A DNA stretch of 64,000 nt from Bog-756 sp963837805 (GTDB lineage: Bacteria > Actinomycetota > Acidimicrobiia > Acidimicrobiales > RAAP-2): contig CAWIOU010000013.1 in assembly GCA_963837805.1 (NCBI GenBank), positions 124,001-188,000 of the forward strand, read 5' to 3'. The translations under genes were made by a program, and so were the position numbers. This document shows, in pieces, positions 1 through 8,299 of the stretch (position 1 is its first letter; each line of letters opens with the position of its first letter). Under the pieces are notes generated by a model. The model was not told the origin of the DNA. It saw nothing but the letters and a program-made list of their open reading frames with translations, and did not search any database.

Positions 1-1
1 C

Positions 2-79
2 GCCACCGAACGGATCCGCATCACCACCGAGGAGCTGGTGGCCGAGCGGGCCGACGTGGCCGACCTCCTCCCTCACTGA
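2..79 (+). CDS. C-terminal tail of an unidentified protein (partial)
   Basis: The last 25 codons of a gene entering from outside the window are readable, ending ADVADLLPH and then TGA at 77-79. The tail is charged and non-hydrophobic. Too little is present to assign a family. It converges with the desaturase gene on the opposite strand, and the gap between the two stop codons is filled by a short 8-bp repeat. Confidence 0.5.
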   Translation, partial: ATERIRITTEELVAERADVADLLPH

Positions 80-120
80 GTCACTGAGTCACTGAGTTAC
101 CGGAGTCACTGAGTTACCGG
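73..120. repeat. Short tandem repeat between convergent stop codons
   Basis: The 8-bp unit TCACTGAG occurs three times in a row (73-96) and once more at 106-113, each of the last two followed by TTACCGG. The first unit contains the stop codon of the forward gene, and the last contains the stop codon of the reverse-strand desaturase. It looks like a slippage-derived microrepeat. No hairpin or terminator function is evident. Confidence 0.7.
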
Positions 121-1052
121 GCCTCGGGCCTCGGCCACCGCACCCTGGTGGCCCAACCCAACTGCTCGAACCTGCGGATGAGCCACGCCGACGGGTCGAG
201 CATCCCCGGTCGGGCGCCGTGGCGGGCCCAGGAGGGGTGGGCGTGGTGGACGTTGTGCCAGTTGTCGCCGAGCGAGATGACGGCCAGCGGCCACAGATTG
301 GTGCTCTTGTCCGCCGTCTCATCCGACCGCCGCCCGAAGGTGTGGCACAGCGAGTTGACCGACCAGGTCATGTGGTGGAGGAGCGTCATCCGCACCAGGC
401 CCGCCCACAGGAGCGCGGTCAGGCCACCGACCAGGGTCCCGGCCAGGGAGAAGCCGATGACGAAGGGGATGGCCAGCGACCCGAGGGCGATCACCGGGAA
501 CAGCCGGTCGATGCGCTGGATGTCACGGTCGCGCAGCATGTCGGGCGCGTACCGGGACGCGTCGGAGGTGTCGGAGATGAAGAGCCAGCCGAAGTGGGAG
601 AAGGCGAGTCCCCGCAGGAGCGCGCCACCGTGATCACCGTAGCGGTGGGGGGAGTGCGGGTCCCCGGCGTGGTCGCTGTACATGTGGTGCCGGCGGTGGG
701 TGGCGACCCAGCTGGTCAACGAGCCCTCGACGGCCATCGAACCCATCACGGCCAGGACGATCCTGAGGACACGGTGGGAGGTGAACCCGTTGTGGGTGAA
801 CAGCCGGTGGAACCCGATGGTGATCCCGAAGCCGGTGATGAGGTAGAGCACGAGTCCGAGCACGATGTCGGACAGGTTGACGGCGTGACCCCAGAGCAAG
901 GGGACGACCACGGCCAGGGCCACGGCCGGTCCGGCCACGATGGCCACCGTCACCAGTTTCTGGGCCGGATGAACGATGGGTGGCGGCTGGCCGTCCGGGC
1001 CGGCGGGGTCGCAGGCAGCCAGCGGCCCGGACCCATCGAGTAGAGACTCCAC
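114..1052 (-). CDS. Acyl-CoA/fatty acid desaturase, membrane di-iron type
   Basis: This 312-residue integral membrane desaturase would insert a cis double bond (delta-9 type) into acyl-CoA or acyl-lipid chains using a di-iron centre, O2 and an electron donor. The three diagnostic histidine boxes are present: HRLFTH, HRRHH and, near the C-terminus, HNVHH. Hydrophobic helices precede the first box and lie between the second and third. Length and box spacing match the stearoyl-CoA desaturase-like family (PF00487). It stands alone, with no reductase or regulator beside it. Regiospecificity cannot be read from sequence. Confidence 0.9.
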   Translation of the reverse strand: MESLLDGSGPLAACDPAGPDGQPPPIVHPAQKLVTVAIVAGPAVALAVVVPLLWGHAVNLSDIVLGLVLYLITGFGITIGFHRLFTHNGFTSHRVLRIVLAVMGSMAVEGSLTSWVATHRRHHMYSDHAGDPHSPHRYGDHGGALLRGLAFSHFGWLFISDTSDASRYAPDMLRDRDIQRIDRLFPVIALGSLAIPFVIGFSLAGTLVGGLTALLWAGLVRMTLLHHMTWSVNSLCHTFGRRSDETADKSTNLWPLAVISLGDNWHNVHHAHPSWARHGARPGMLDPSAWLIRRFEQLGWATRVRWPRPEAR

Positions 1053-1252
1053 GGAACCCTCCGGTCGCGCCGTAGCGCTTGAGGCAGAGCCTTACCGGAC
1101 TGTTTCAGCGGACCGAGCCTTTGCTTCAAGGCTACCCGCCGCCGGCCGGATGCACACGTCGCCTCTCCGGTCCGGGCGGCGTCGCCTCTCCGTTGACGGA
1201 CGACCCGGTGGATGCCACCATTCGCCGGAACCGTCGATCGATTGGAGTGACC

Positions 1253-2092
1253 ATGGGCCGTCTCGATGGACACCGGGCCGTCATAACCGGTGCCGCCAGT
1301 GGCATAGGGGAGGCGACGGCCCGTCTCTTCGTCGCCGAGGGCGCCGCCGTGGTCCTGGCCGACGTCGATGCCGACCGCGGCCAGCGGATCGCCGAGGAGC
1401 TCGGTGACAAGGCTCGCTTCGTGGCCACCGACGTTTCCGAGGAGGACGACGTCGATGCCGCCGTCGCCTTCGCCGTGGAACAGTTCGGCGGGCTGGACTG
1501 CATGTTCAACAACGCCGGGAACCCCGGGTCGGTGGGCGGCATCGAAGAGATCGAGATGTCGATGTTCGACCGGACGGTGGCCATCCACCTCCGGGGAGTG
1601 TTCCTCGGCATCCGGGCCGCGGCCCGGGTGATGCGGACCCAGGGCCACGGAAGCATCATCAACACGTCGAGCGTGGCCGCGCTGGCCGCCAACTACGGCG
1701 GCCACGACTACAGCGCCTGCAAGGCGGCCATCGCCCATCTGACCCGCACGACGGCCAGTGAGCTCGGCGAGCAGGGCATCCGGGTCAATGCCATCTGCCC
1801 CGGCGGTGTGGCCACCTCGATCTTCGCCCGAGCCGCCGGGCTGAAGGGTGACGAGGCCCAGTCGACCGTCGACGTGGTGACGCTGGCCCTCTCGGACATG
1901 GCGCCGATCCGGCGCTCGGGCCAACCTCTCGACATCGCCGAGGCGGCGCTGTGGTTGGCCAGCGACGCGTCGAGCTTCGTCAGCGGGCAGGCCATCGCCG
2001 TCGACGGCGGTCTCACCACCGGCCCCCTCTACCGGGAGCAGCACGCCAAGCTCGAAGGGCTGGCCCAGTTCCTGCAGTCCCCGGGGCGCTGA
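1253..2092 (+). CDS. Short-chain dehydrogenase/reductase (SDR)
   Basis: A 279-residue classical SDR. It begins with the cofactor-binding loop TGAASGIG (about residues 12-19), has an acidic residue after beta-2 (DVDAD) suggesting NAD(H), then NNAG, a serine strand (INTSSVAA) and the catalytic Y-S-A-C-K motif. The C-terminus ends with the usual SGQAIAVDGG strand. The ATG at 1253 was chosen because it is preceded by GGAG and places the Rossmann fold at the N-terminus; the longer open frame upstream has no family resemblance. Substrate unknown. Confidence 0.9.
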   Translation: MGRLDGHRAVITGAASGIGEATARLFVAEGAAVVLADVDADRGQRIAEELGDKARFVATDVSEEDDVDAAVAFAVEQFGGLDCMFNNAGNPGSVGGIEEIEMSMFDRTVAIHLRGVFLGIRAAARVMRTQGHGSIINTSSVAALAANYGGHDYSACKAAIAHLTRTTASELGEQGIRVNAICPGGVATSIFARAAGLKGDEAQSTVDVVTLALSDMAPIRRSGQPLDIAEAALWLASDASSFVSGQAIAVDGGLTTGPLYREQHAKLEGLAQFLQSPGR

Positions 2093-2134
2093 GCACCCGG
2101 TCCGCCGGGCCCACCGACCGGACCGCGCCGCCGT

Positions 2135-2950
2135 TCAGAGGTGGGAGAAGAAGTCGAGCAGCAAGGCACTCACGTCCGCCCCGTGGGTGAACACGCCGAG
2201 GTGACTCGCCCCGGCGATCACTTCGAACCGGGCTCCCGGGATGACGACTGCCGCCTCGCGGGCCCGGGCGGGCGGGGAGTCGACGTCGTGCTCGAACGCC
2301 ATCACCAGGCATGGCACCGATATGGTGGCCCACTGGCGGGTGCGCTCGAGATCGAGGGACCAGGCCAGGCAGGCCTCGTACTGGCCGAGCCGGCCCGGAT
2401 TCGGCCACGGAGGAAGCTCGCCGATCATCCCCAACCATGCGTCGACGATGCCATCGTCCTGGAGTTCGTGATTGGGGAGATACCGCAGGGTCTCGGTGGC
2501 ATAGAACAGCGGGGGCAGCGAATAGTCGAGCCGGGCCAGATCGCGTTCGACGGTGGTGATCGCCTTCTCCCACGCCGTGGCCACGTTGCAGCTGCCCATC
2601 ATCGCCGCCCCGAGGATCCGATCCGGATGCCGGATGGCCATCGTCTCGGTCACCCATCCGCCCATCGAATGCCCGGCCAGGCGGACCGCACCGAGCCCCA
2701 GGTGGTCGAGCAACCCGAGCAGGTCGTCGACCAGGTCGGTCACCGAGTAGGGCGGTGGCGGTGATGAGGACGGCGCCACCCCCCGGTTGTCGAAGGTGAC
2801 CACCTGGTACCCGGCGGCCACGAGTGCGGGCACCAGCGACACCTGCCAGGCCACCGCAGGCTGACCGCACCCGCAGACCAGGACCAACGGCTCCCCGGTC
2901 CCGAACACGTCGTAGGCGATGGTGACGTCCTTGAGCTCCAGTTCCGGCAC
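2135..2950 (-). CDS. Alpha/beta-fold hydrolase
   Basis: A 271-residue alpha/beta hydrolase. The nucleophile elbow is GHSMGG (Ser). The probable acid is in EHDVDSP, and the probable catalytic His is in GASHLGVF near the C-terminus. The N-terminal oxyanion strand reads VLVCGCGQ rather than the common HGxP. The size fits esterases, lactonases or C-C hydrolases, and the family does not allow a finer call. It converges with the SDR gene across a 42-base gap and is followed downstream by two VOC genes on the same strand. Confidence 0.88.
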   Translation of the reverse strand: MPELELKDVTIAYDVFGTGEPLVLVCGCGQPAVAWQVSLVPALVAAGYQVVTFDNRGVAPSSSPPPPYSVTDLVDDLLGLLDHLGLGAVRLAGHSMGGWVTETMAIRHPDRILGAAMMGSCNVATAWEKAITTVERDLARLDYSLPPLFYATETLRYLPNHELQDDGIVDAWLGMIGELPPWPNPGRLGQYEACLAWSLDLERTRQWATISVPCLVMAFEHDVDSPPARAREAAVVIPGARFEVIAGASHLGVFTHGADVSALLLDFFSHL

Positions 2951-3003
2951 GGCCTTCCTCCTACGCTCTGTGGCCGCGGCCGGGCATCACCGGGGACCGG
3001 GGA

Positions 3004-3384
3004 TCACTTGGGAATCAGCTCGATGCGGTTACCGAAGGGATCGTCCACGTACCACTGGGGCTTCCCGGGGACGTCCTCGGCCCGCCGGGTGGGGTGGCCG
3101 GCCCGGTCGAGCTCCCGGCACAGGGCATCGAGGTTGGAGACCAGCAGGGCCGGGTGGGCCTTCCGGGCCGGCCGGAAGTCCTCCTCCACGCCGAGATGTA
3201 ATTTGATCGGCCCCCGCTCGAACCAACAGCCGCCCCGCATGGCCAGCTCGGCCGGCTTCGGCACTCTCGGGAGGCCGAGGAGCCCGGCGAAGAACGCTTC
3301 GGCCCGGGCCTCGGCCTCGGGGCCCGGTGGCATGGCCAGCTGGACGTGGTCGATGCCCTCCACACGGGGGCCGGGTGCGTTCAC
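3004..3384 (-). CDS. VOC (glyoxalase/bleomycin-resistance fold) protein
   Basis: A 126-residue single-module vicinal-oxygen-chelate protein. It starts with GIDHVQLAMP, giving the first metal-ligand-like His, and ends with WYVDDPFGNRIELI, the conserved DPxGNxIEL motif. VOC proteins act in lyase, dioxygenase, isomerase or resistance reactions, and which applies here cannot be told. Its start codon overlaps the stop codon of the upstream VOC gene, so the two are translationally coupled and may form a heterodimer or act in one pathway. Confidence 0.85.
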   Translation of the reverse strand: MNAPGPRVEGIDHVQLAMPPGPEAEARAEAFFAGLLGLPRVPKPAELAMRGGCWFERGPIKLHLGVEEDFRPARKAHPALLVSNLDALCRELDRAGHPTRRAEDVPGKPQWYVDDPFGNRIELIPK

Positions 3385-3815
3385 GGTGTGCCCCCCTGGG
3401 CGGTCAAATTGCGTTGATCACGGCGCAGCGGGTGGTCGCCGGGCACCTCCACCAGGTGGATCCGCAGCCCATCGGGATCGGCGATCCAGGCCTCGATCAA
3501 CCCCCAGGGCTCGCGGGCGGGCGGCCGGACCAGTTCCACGCCCCGAGCCACCAGCTCGTCGACCGCGGCGTCGATCGATCGGACCTGCAGCCACAGGGAG
3601 ACGGGCCCCTCGGCCGGCCGGTTTCCCGGCGTCGGGCCGGTCTGGCGGGCGGCCACCACTTCGATCAGGCCGCCCCCGGCGAAGAAGACGACGCCCCGGC
3701 CCTCGCCGACACCGAACTCGCGGGCCACCGGGAGGTCCAGGGCCCCGCCGTAGAAAGCCAGGGATGCCTCGAGGTCCGACGGATGGATGATGGTCCTGCT
3801 GGTCAGCACGTCCAT
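3381..3815 (-). CDS. VOC family protein
   Basis: A 144-residue VOC protein. TIIHPSDLEASLAFYGGAL is the typical first strand-helix, and IADPDGLRIHLVEVPG is the closing DPDG motif. The ATG at 3815 was preferred because GAGGAGGT lies about ten bases upstream; the frame stays open to 3890 but that extension is low-complexity Ala/Gly. It overlaps the next VOC gene by 4 bases. The two proteins differ in sequence, so this is an old duplication or an acquired pair rather than a recent copy. Confidence 0.85.
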   Translation of the reverse strand: MDVLTSRTIIHPSDLEASLAFYGGALDLPVAREFGVGEGRGVVFFAGGGLIEVVAARQTGPTPGNRPAEGPVSLWLQVRSIDAAVDELVARGVELVRPPAREPWGLIEAWIADPDGLRIHLVEVPGDHPLRRDQRNLTAQGGTP

Positions 3816-3914
3816 GCCGCGGGCCACCTCCTCGTGCTCCGTCCCGTTGCCGCCACCACGTTCCCACGCCGCCCCCGCCGCTGCCAGCACCGCCGCGGCG
3901 GCGCCGCCGCCGGC

Positions 3915-4412
3915 TCAGTAGGTGGTCGACGAGACCAGGCCATGCGTGCTGGCGCGGGCGGCCATGAGCATCTGCTGCGCGGCGACCAGCACCGAGAGGT
4001 CTCCCCGCACCCGGATCCGGCCGGCGTTGAGTGCCTCGGCCGGAGCCAGTTCGCCCTTCGACATGGCCACGGCGTCCTCGTAGGAGATCACGATGGTCAC
4101 GTCGGGGTCGCCGGCCTCCGGTTCATCCACGCCATCCGACCCGTCGGCTCCGTCCGCCCCGTCGGTTCCGTCGGCGTGGTCGGCTCCGTCGGCGTCGTTG
4201 CCGGGTCCCACCACCTGCAGCCGGAGCTCCCGGTCGACGACCCGGAGGATGACCCGGACGTCGCCGTCGGGACCGCCGCGGACCTCCTGGACGACGGTGA
4301 ACGTGCCGTCGGCGGCGGCCAGCCCGGCATCAGGATCCGGACCGGGGACCTCGGCGCCCTCCAGCGCCCTGTTGAACTCCTCGGCCCACGACGGGCTCAG
4401 GAACCGGGCCAC
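3915..4412 (-). CDS. SCP2-like sterol/lipid-binding domain protein with Asp/Gly-rich insert
   Basis: A 165-residue protein whose C-terminal half (VTIVISYEDAVAMSKGELAPAEALNAGRI and following, given here in part) matches the lipid-binding SCP2 fold: a conserved strand, the LxPxxAL helix, then GRIRVRGD. Residues of about 75-105 are a low-complexity Asp/Gly/Ala insert built from a degenerate trinucleotide-rich repeat. It lies 28 bases downstream of sdhB on the same strand and may be cotranscribed with the succinate dehydrogenase operon. A lipid or hydrophobic-ligand carrier role is inferred from the fold only. Confidence 0.7.
   Translation of the reverse strand: MARFLSPSWAEEFNRALEGAEVPGPDPDAGLAAADGTFTVVQEVRGGPDGDVRVILRVVDRELRLQVVGPGNDADGADHADGTDGADGADGSDGVDEPEAGDPDVTIVISYEDAVAMSKGELAPAEALNAGRIRVRGDLSVLVAAQQMLMAARASTHGLVSSTTY
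4131..4200. repeat. Degenerate short tandem repeat inside the SCP2-like gene
   Basis: Variants of CCGTCGGCT / CCGTCGGCG recur through this stretch and encode the DGADGADGSDGVD-type insert on the reverse strand. Codon-level slippage is the likely origin. It does not break the reading frame. Confidence 0.6.
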
Positions 4413-4440
4413 GGCGTGCTCCGGGGCCGGCTCTCCGGCC

Positions 4441-5448
4441 TCACCCGGCCGGCGATTCTTCAGCCGCCGCGACTCCGGTGGTGTCGACCTCGGGTTCGTC
4501 CGACCCGTCCTGGGATTCCGATCCGTCCTGCGGCGCGGCCCCGGCCGCGGACATCGAGTCGGATCCTTCCGGGGCCGGGATCCCGTGGGCCTCGGTCGGG
4601 GGTTGCACGGCGGCGGGCCCGGTGGCCGGAGCAGTGGTGGCCGCCTCGGCCGGCGTCTTCTTCCTGCGGTGACGGATCTTGCGGCCGAGCCAGGCCACCG
4701 GATCGTAGGAGGCGTCGACCACCCGCTCCTTCAGCGGGATGATGGCGTTGTCGGTGATCTTGATGTGCTCGGGGCACACCTCGGTGCAGCACTTGGTGAT
4801 GTTGCACTTGCCCAGCCCCATCTCCTGCTGGAGTAGCTCGCGCCGGTCGTTGACGTCGAGGGGGTGCATCTCCAACTCGGCGGCCCGGGCGAAGAAGCGC
4901 GGACCGGCGTAGGCGGTCTTGTTCTCCTCGTGGTCGCGGATGACGTGGCACACGTCCTGGCACAGGTAGCACTCGATGCACTTGCGGAACTCCTGGCTCC
5001 GCTCCACATCCACCTGGGCCATGCGGTACCCACCCGCCTCCTCCTCGTCGTCCGTCTTGGGCCGGGGCTCGAAGGGTGGGATCCGCTTGGCCACCTCGTA
5101 GTTGTAGGAGACGTCGGTGACCAGGTCACGGAGGATGGGGAACGCCCGCATCGGTGCCACGGTCACCGGCTGCCCGGCCGGAAGCGTGTCCATCCTGGTC
5201 ATGCACATCAGGGAGGGCCGCCCGTTGATCTCGGCGGAGCACGAGCCGCACTTCCCGGCCTTGCAGTTCCAGCGGCAGGCCAGATCGGGAGCGTGGGTGG
5301 CCTGTACCCGGTGGATCACGTCGAGCACCACCTCACCCTCCTGGGCGGGCATCTGGTAGTCGAAGAACTCGCCCCCGGTCTCATCGCCGCGCCACAGGCG
5401 CATGGTGACGTCGTCCGCACCGTCGGTCCCCGTGGTCTCATCGGCCAT
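4441..5448 (-). CDS. sdhB: Succinate dehydrogenase iron-sulfur subunit, Sdh1 type
   Basis: A 335-residue electron-transfer subunit of succinate dehydrogenase (complex II). The N-terminal plant-type [2Fe-2S] motif is C-x4-C-x2-C-x11-C (Cys62, 67, 70, 82). The C-terminal ferredoxin half carries CIECYLCQDVC and CNITKCCTEVCP, the ligands for the [4Fe-4S] and [3Fe-4S] centres. About 75 extra residues, rich in Ala/Pro/Glu/Ser, follow the core and are not part of the usual family. The ATG overlaps the sdhA stop (ATGA), so the two are translationally coupled. Confidence 0.93.
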   Translation of the reverse strand: MADETTGTDGADDVTMRLWRGDETGGEFFDYQMPAQEGEVVLDVIHRVQATHAPDLACRWNCKAGKCGSCSAEINGRPSLMCMTRMDTLPAGQPVTVAPMRAFPILRDLVTDVSYNYEVAKRIPPFEPRPKTDDEEEAGGYRMAQVDVERSQEFRKCIECYLCQDVCHVIRDHEENKTAYAGPRFFARAAELEMHPLDVNDRRELLQQEMGLGKCNITKCCTEVCPEHIKITDNAIIPLKERVVDASYDPVAWLGRKIRHRRKKTPAEAATTAPATGPAAVQPPTEAHGIPAPEGSDSMSAAGAAPQDGSESQDGSDEPEVDTTGVAAAEESPAG

Positions 5449-7286
5449 CAGTTCGCCTCCTCGAGGAGCTCGTTGAGATCGTCGGGCATCACCGGGATGG
5501 GCTCGGGAGCGACCGTGATGCTCAGGATCGACGGCGTGCCGCCGGCGCCGTCCCGGCCGCTGTCCTTCGGGATCCGCTCGACGAAGTTGACCGCTCCCAT
5601 TTCCGGGACCGGCTTCGGGTAGTCGTCGCGGGTATGACCACCCCGGCTCTCCCTGCGGTTGATCGCTCCGAGTGTGGTGCTACGCGAGACGGTGAGCATG
5701 GCGGGGAGGTCGGTCGTCAGGTTCCAACCGGGGTTGTAACGACGCCCCCCGCTCACCGAAACCCGCTTGGCCCGCTCCTCGAGCTCTTCGAGCTTGCCCA
5801 GCGCCTCTTCGAGCTCGGGCCCGGTACGGATGATCCCGACCAGGTTCTGCATGGTGGTCTGCAGGTCGTGATGGACGTCGTAGGGGTTCTCACCCCCCTC
5901 GTTCTCGAACGGTGCCACTGCGGCAGCGATGGTGGCATCGAGCTCGCCCTCGTCGACCCTGACCGCACCGGTCCTGTCGGCGGCGAACTCGGCGGCGCCG
6001 ATGCCGGCTCTGCGGCCGAAGACGAGCAGGTCGGAAAGGGAGTTGCCGCCGAGCCGGTTGGCGCCGTGCATCCCGCCGGCCACCTCGCCGGCGGCATACA
6101 GGCCGGCGATGGTGGACGCCGCCGAATCGGCGTCGACCCTGACCCCACCCATGATGTAGTGACAGGTGGGACCCACTTCCATGGCCTCGGCGGTGATGTC
6201 CACCCCGGCCAGCTCCTTGAACTGGTGGTACATGGACGGGAGACGACGGCGGATGTCCTCGGCCGACCGGCGGGTGGCGATGTCGAGGAAGACGCCGCCG
6301 TGGGGGGTTCCCCGGCCGGCCTTCACCTCGCTGTTGATCGACCGCGCCACTTCGTCGCGGGGGAGGAGCTCCGGTGGCCGTCGACCGGCCGAGTGGTCGT
6401 CGTACCACTTGTCGGCTTCGTCCTCCGAGTCGGCCGTCTCCGCCGCGAACATCGGTGGGATGTAGTCGAACATGAACCGTTGGCCTTCCGAGTTGCGCAG
6501 CACGCCGCCGTCGCCACGGACCCCTTCGGTCACCAGGATCCCCCGGACCGAAAGCGGCCATACCATCCCGGTCGGGTGGAACTGCACCGCCTCCATGTCG
6601 ATGAGGTCGGCACCGGCCCACAGCGACATAGCGTGGCCGTCGCCCGTGGACTCCCACGAGTTGGAGGTGTAGAGCCAGCTCTTGCCCACGCTCCCGGTGG
6701 CCATGACCACCGCCTTGGCCGTGAAGACCACGAACTCACCGGACGGGCGCCAGTAGCCGACCACGCCGGAGACCACCCCGTCGGCGTCGTGGAGGAGACG
6801 AAGCACCTTGACCTCCATGAAGACCTCGATGCCGTCGGTCACCGCCTTCTGCTGGAGGGTCCGGATCAGCTCGAGGCCGGTCCGGTCGCCGATATGGGCC
6901 AGGCGGGCGAAGCGGTGGCCTCCGAAGTCGCGCTGAAGGATGAGGCCGTCCTTGGTCCGGTCGAACAGGGCACCCCAGTTCTCCAGCTCGCGCACCCGGT
7001 CGGGAGCCTCCTGAGCGTGCAGCTGGGCCATCCGCCAGTTGTTGAGCATCTTGCCGCCGCGCATGGTGTCGCGGAAGTGGACCTTCCAGTTGTCCTCGTC
7101 GTAGACGTTCCCGAGCGCCGCCGCCACCCCACCCTCGGCCATCACCGTGTGGGCCTTGCCCAGCAGGGACTTGCACACCAGCGCGGTGCGCAGGCCCATG
7201 GCCCGCGCCTCGATGGCGGCCCGCAGCCCGGCGCCGCCGGCGCCGACGATGATGACGTCGAAATCGTGGGTCTCGTACTCAGCCAT
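5448..7286 (-). CDS. sdhA: Succinate dehydrogenase flavoprotein subunit, Sdh1 type
   Basis: A 612-residue FAD-containing catalytic subunit that oxidises succinate to fumarate. It starts with the dinucleotide-binding motif GAGGAGLRAA (residues 16-25). AHTVMAEGG supplies His46, the expected covalent FAD-linkage residue. Later come the conserved HPTG strand and the C-terminal RLGGNSLSDLLVFGRRAG segment. Gene order membrane anchor-flavoprotein-Fe/S matches mycobacterial Sdh1 (Rv0249c-Rv0248c-Rv0247c), a menaquinone-linked enzyme. The assignment as the aerobic Sdh1 form rather than a fumarate reductase rests on that synteny and the anchor type. Confidence 0.95.
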   Translation of the reverse strand: MAEYETHDFDVIIVGAGGAGLRAAIEARAMGLRTALVCKSLLGKAHTVMAEGGVAAALGNVYDEDNWKVHFRDTMRGGKMLNNWRMAQLHAQEAPDRVRELENWGALFDRTKDGLILQRDFGGHRFARLAHIGDRTGLELIRTLQQKAVTDGIEVFMEVKVLRLLHDADGVVSGVVGYWRPSGEFVVFTAKAVVMATGSVGKSWLYTSNSWESTGDGHAMSLWAGADLIDMEAVQFHPTGMVWPLSVRGILVTEGVRGDGGVLRNSEGQRFMFDYIPPMFAAETADSEDEADKWYDDHSAGRRPPELLPRDEVARSINSEVKAGRGTPHGGVFLDIATRRSAEDIRRRLPSMYHQFKELAGVDITAEAMEVGPTCHYIMGGVRVDADSAASTIAGLYAAGEVAGGMHGANRLGGNSLSDLLVFGRRAGIGAAEFAADRTGAVRVDEGELDATIAAAVAPFENEGGENPYDVHHDLQTTMQNLVGIIRTGPELEEALGKLEELEERAKRVSVSGGRRYNPGWNLTTDLPAMLTVSRSTTLGAINRRESRGGHTRDDYPKPVPEMGAVNFVERIPKDSGRDGAGGTPSILSITVAPEPIPVMPDDLNELLEEAN

Positions 7287-7299
7287 GCTCCGACACCCC

Positions 7300-8133
7300 T
7301 TAGAAGTGGAATCCGTAGTCGTGGATGGTCCCGCTGGCCACCAACCGCACGTAGAAGTCGGTGAAGGCCACGAAGACCAGGCTCATCCAGGCGAACAGCA
7401 TGTGGCGCGCGTTGAGTGGGGTGAGGGTCTTCCAGAGCCGGTGCCGGACGGGAGACTTGGAGAACTCCTTCACGCCACCCCCGCACAGATGCCGGCACGC
7501 GTGACAGCTCAACGAGTAGAGCCACAGCAGCGCGGCGTTGATCAGGAGCACGGCGGTGCCCACGCTGAACCCGATTCCGTTTCCGGGTTGCCTGAAGGCC
7601 ACGACGGCGTCGATGGTCAGGATCACATTGAAGACCAGACCGAAGTAGAAGAAGTAGCGGTGGATGTTCTGCAGCAGCAGGGGAAAGCGGGTCTCGCCGC
7701 TGTAGGAGCCGTGGCCGTCGGAGACGGCACAGGCCGGCGGTGCCAGCCAGAAGCCCCGGTAGTAGGCCTTGCGGTAGTAGTAGCAGGTGAGGCGGAACCC
7801 GAGCGGGAAGATGAGGATGAGCAGGGCCGGTGAGATCTCCCACCAGGTGATCACCGTGCCCGGGTGGCTGCCGGGGACACAGCTGGCGGTGAGGCACGGC
7901 GAGTAGAACGGCGAGATCAGATCCCGGTGCAGCGATGCTCCGGCGTAGTAGTTCTTGTTGACGAACGCCGCCCAGCTGGCGTAGCCGACGAACGCGGTCA
8001 GGACCACCACCGTGACCACCGGCTGGATCCACCACCTGTCCTGGCGGAGGGTCGGGACCGCAGGCCCGCCGCGCGCCCCTCCCAGCACGACCGGGGTCAC
8101 TGTGGCCGGTGGGGCATCCTCCAACGTGGTCAC
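7300..8133 (-). CDS. sdhC: Succinate dehydrogenase membrane anchor, Rv0249c-like
   Basis: A 277-residue polytopic protein with about five hydrophobic segments, including WIQPVVTVVVLTAFVGYASW and ISPALLILIFPLGFRL. It resembles the single large membrane subunit of mycobacterial Sdh1 rather than a split SdhC/SdhD pair. Candidate haem-ligand or quinone-site histidines lie in NIHRYFFYF, SCHACRHLCGG and NARHMLF. The GTG at 8133 follows GGGAGA. It is the first gene of the sdhCAB-SCP2 operon, and the 166-base divergent region shared with the LysR gene probably contains the promoter. Confidence 0.85.
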   Translation of the reverse strand: MTTLEDAPPATVTPVVLGGARGGPAVPTLRQDRWWIQPVVTVVVLTAFVGYASWAAFVNKNYYAGASLHRDLISPFYSPCLTASCVPGSHPGTVITWWEISPALLILIFPLGFRLTCYYYRKAYYRGFWLAPPACAVSDGHGSYSGETRFPLLLQNIHRYFFYFGLVFNVILTIDAVVAFRQPGNGIGFSVGTAVLLINAALLWLYSLSCHACRHLCGGGVKEFSKSPVRHRLWKTLTPLNARHMLFAWMSLVFVAFTDFYVRLVASGTIHDYGFHF

Positions 8134-8262
8134 GCCGTCTCCCTCGTCCTTCTCTCGTCGATGGGTCCGGCCGCCGCCAGCTTCGCGGTGACGAACGATG
8201 TGCTCGCACGGCGGACGGGGCCGCTCACTCCGGACAGGGTAGCCAGTCTTCCCGCAGAAGTC

Positions 8263-8278
8263 GAAGAAATATTTCTTC
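8263..8278. promoter_or_regulatory. Perfect 16-bp AT-rich palindrome between sdhC and lysR
   Basis: GAAGAAATATTTCTTC is identical to its own reverse complement. It stands out as AT-rich in an otherwise GC-rich stretch and lies 22 bases before the LysR start codon and 130 bases before sdhC. LysR regulators usually bind interrupted dyads of the T-N11-A kind near their own start, so this is a good candidate operator for the adjacent regulator. Control of the sdh operon by it is inferred from position only. Confidence 0.6.
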
Positions 8279-8299
8279 TCAGTGTCATAGGATCTAACT

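Noticed and set aside
2093..2134. Rho-independent terminator between the convergent SDR and hydrolase genes
   Set aside because: GGTCCG/CGGACC inverted bases are present, but the stem is short and no T-run follows on either strand.
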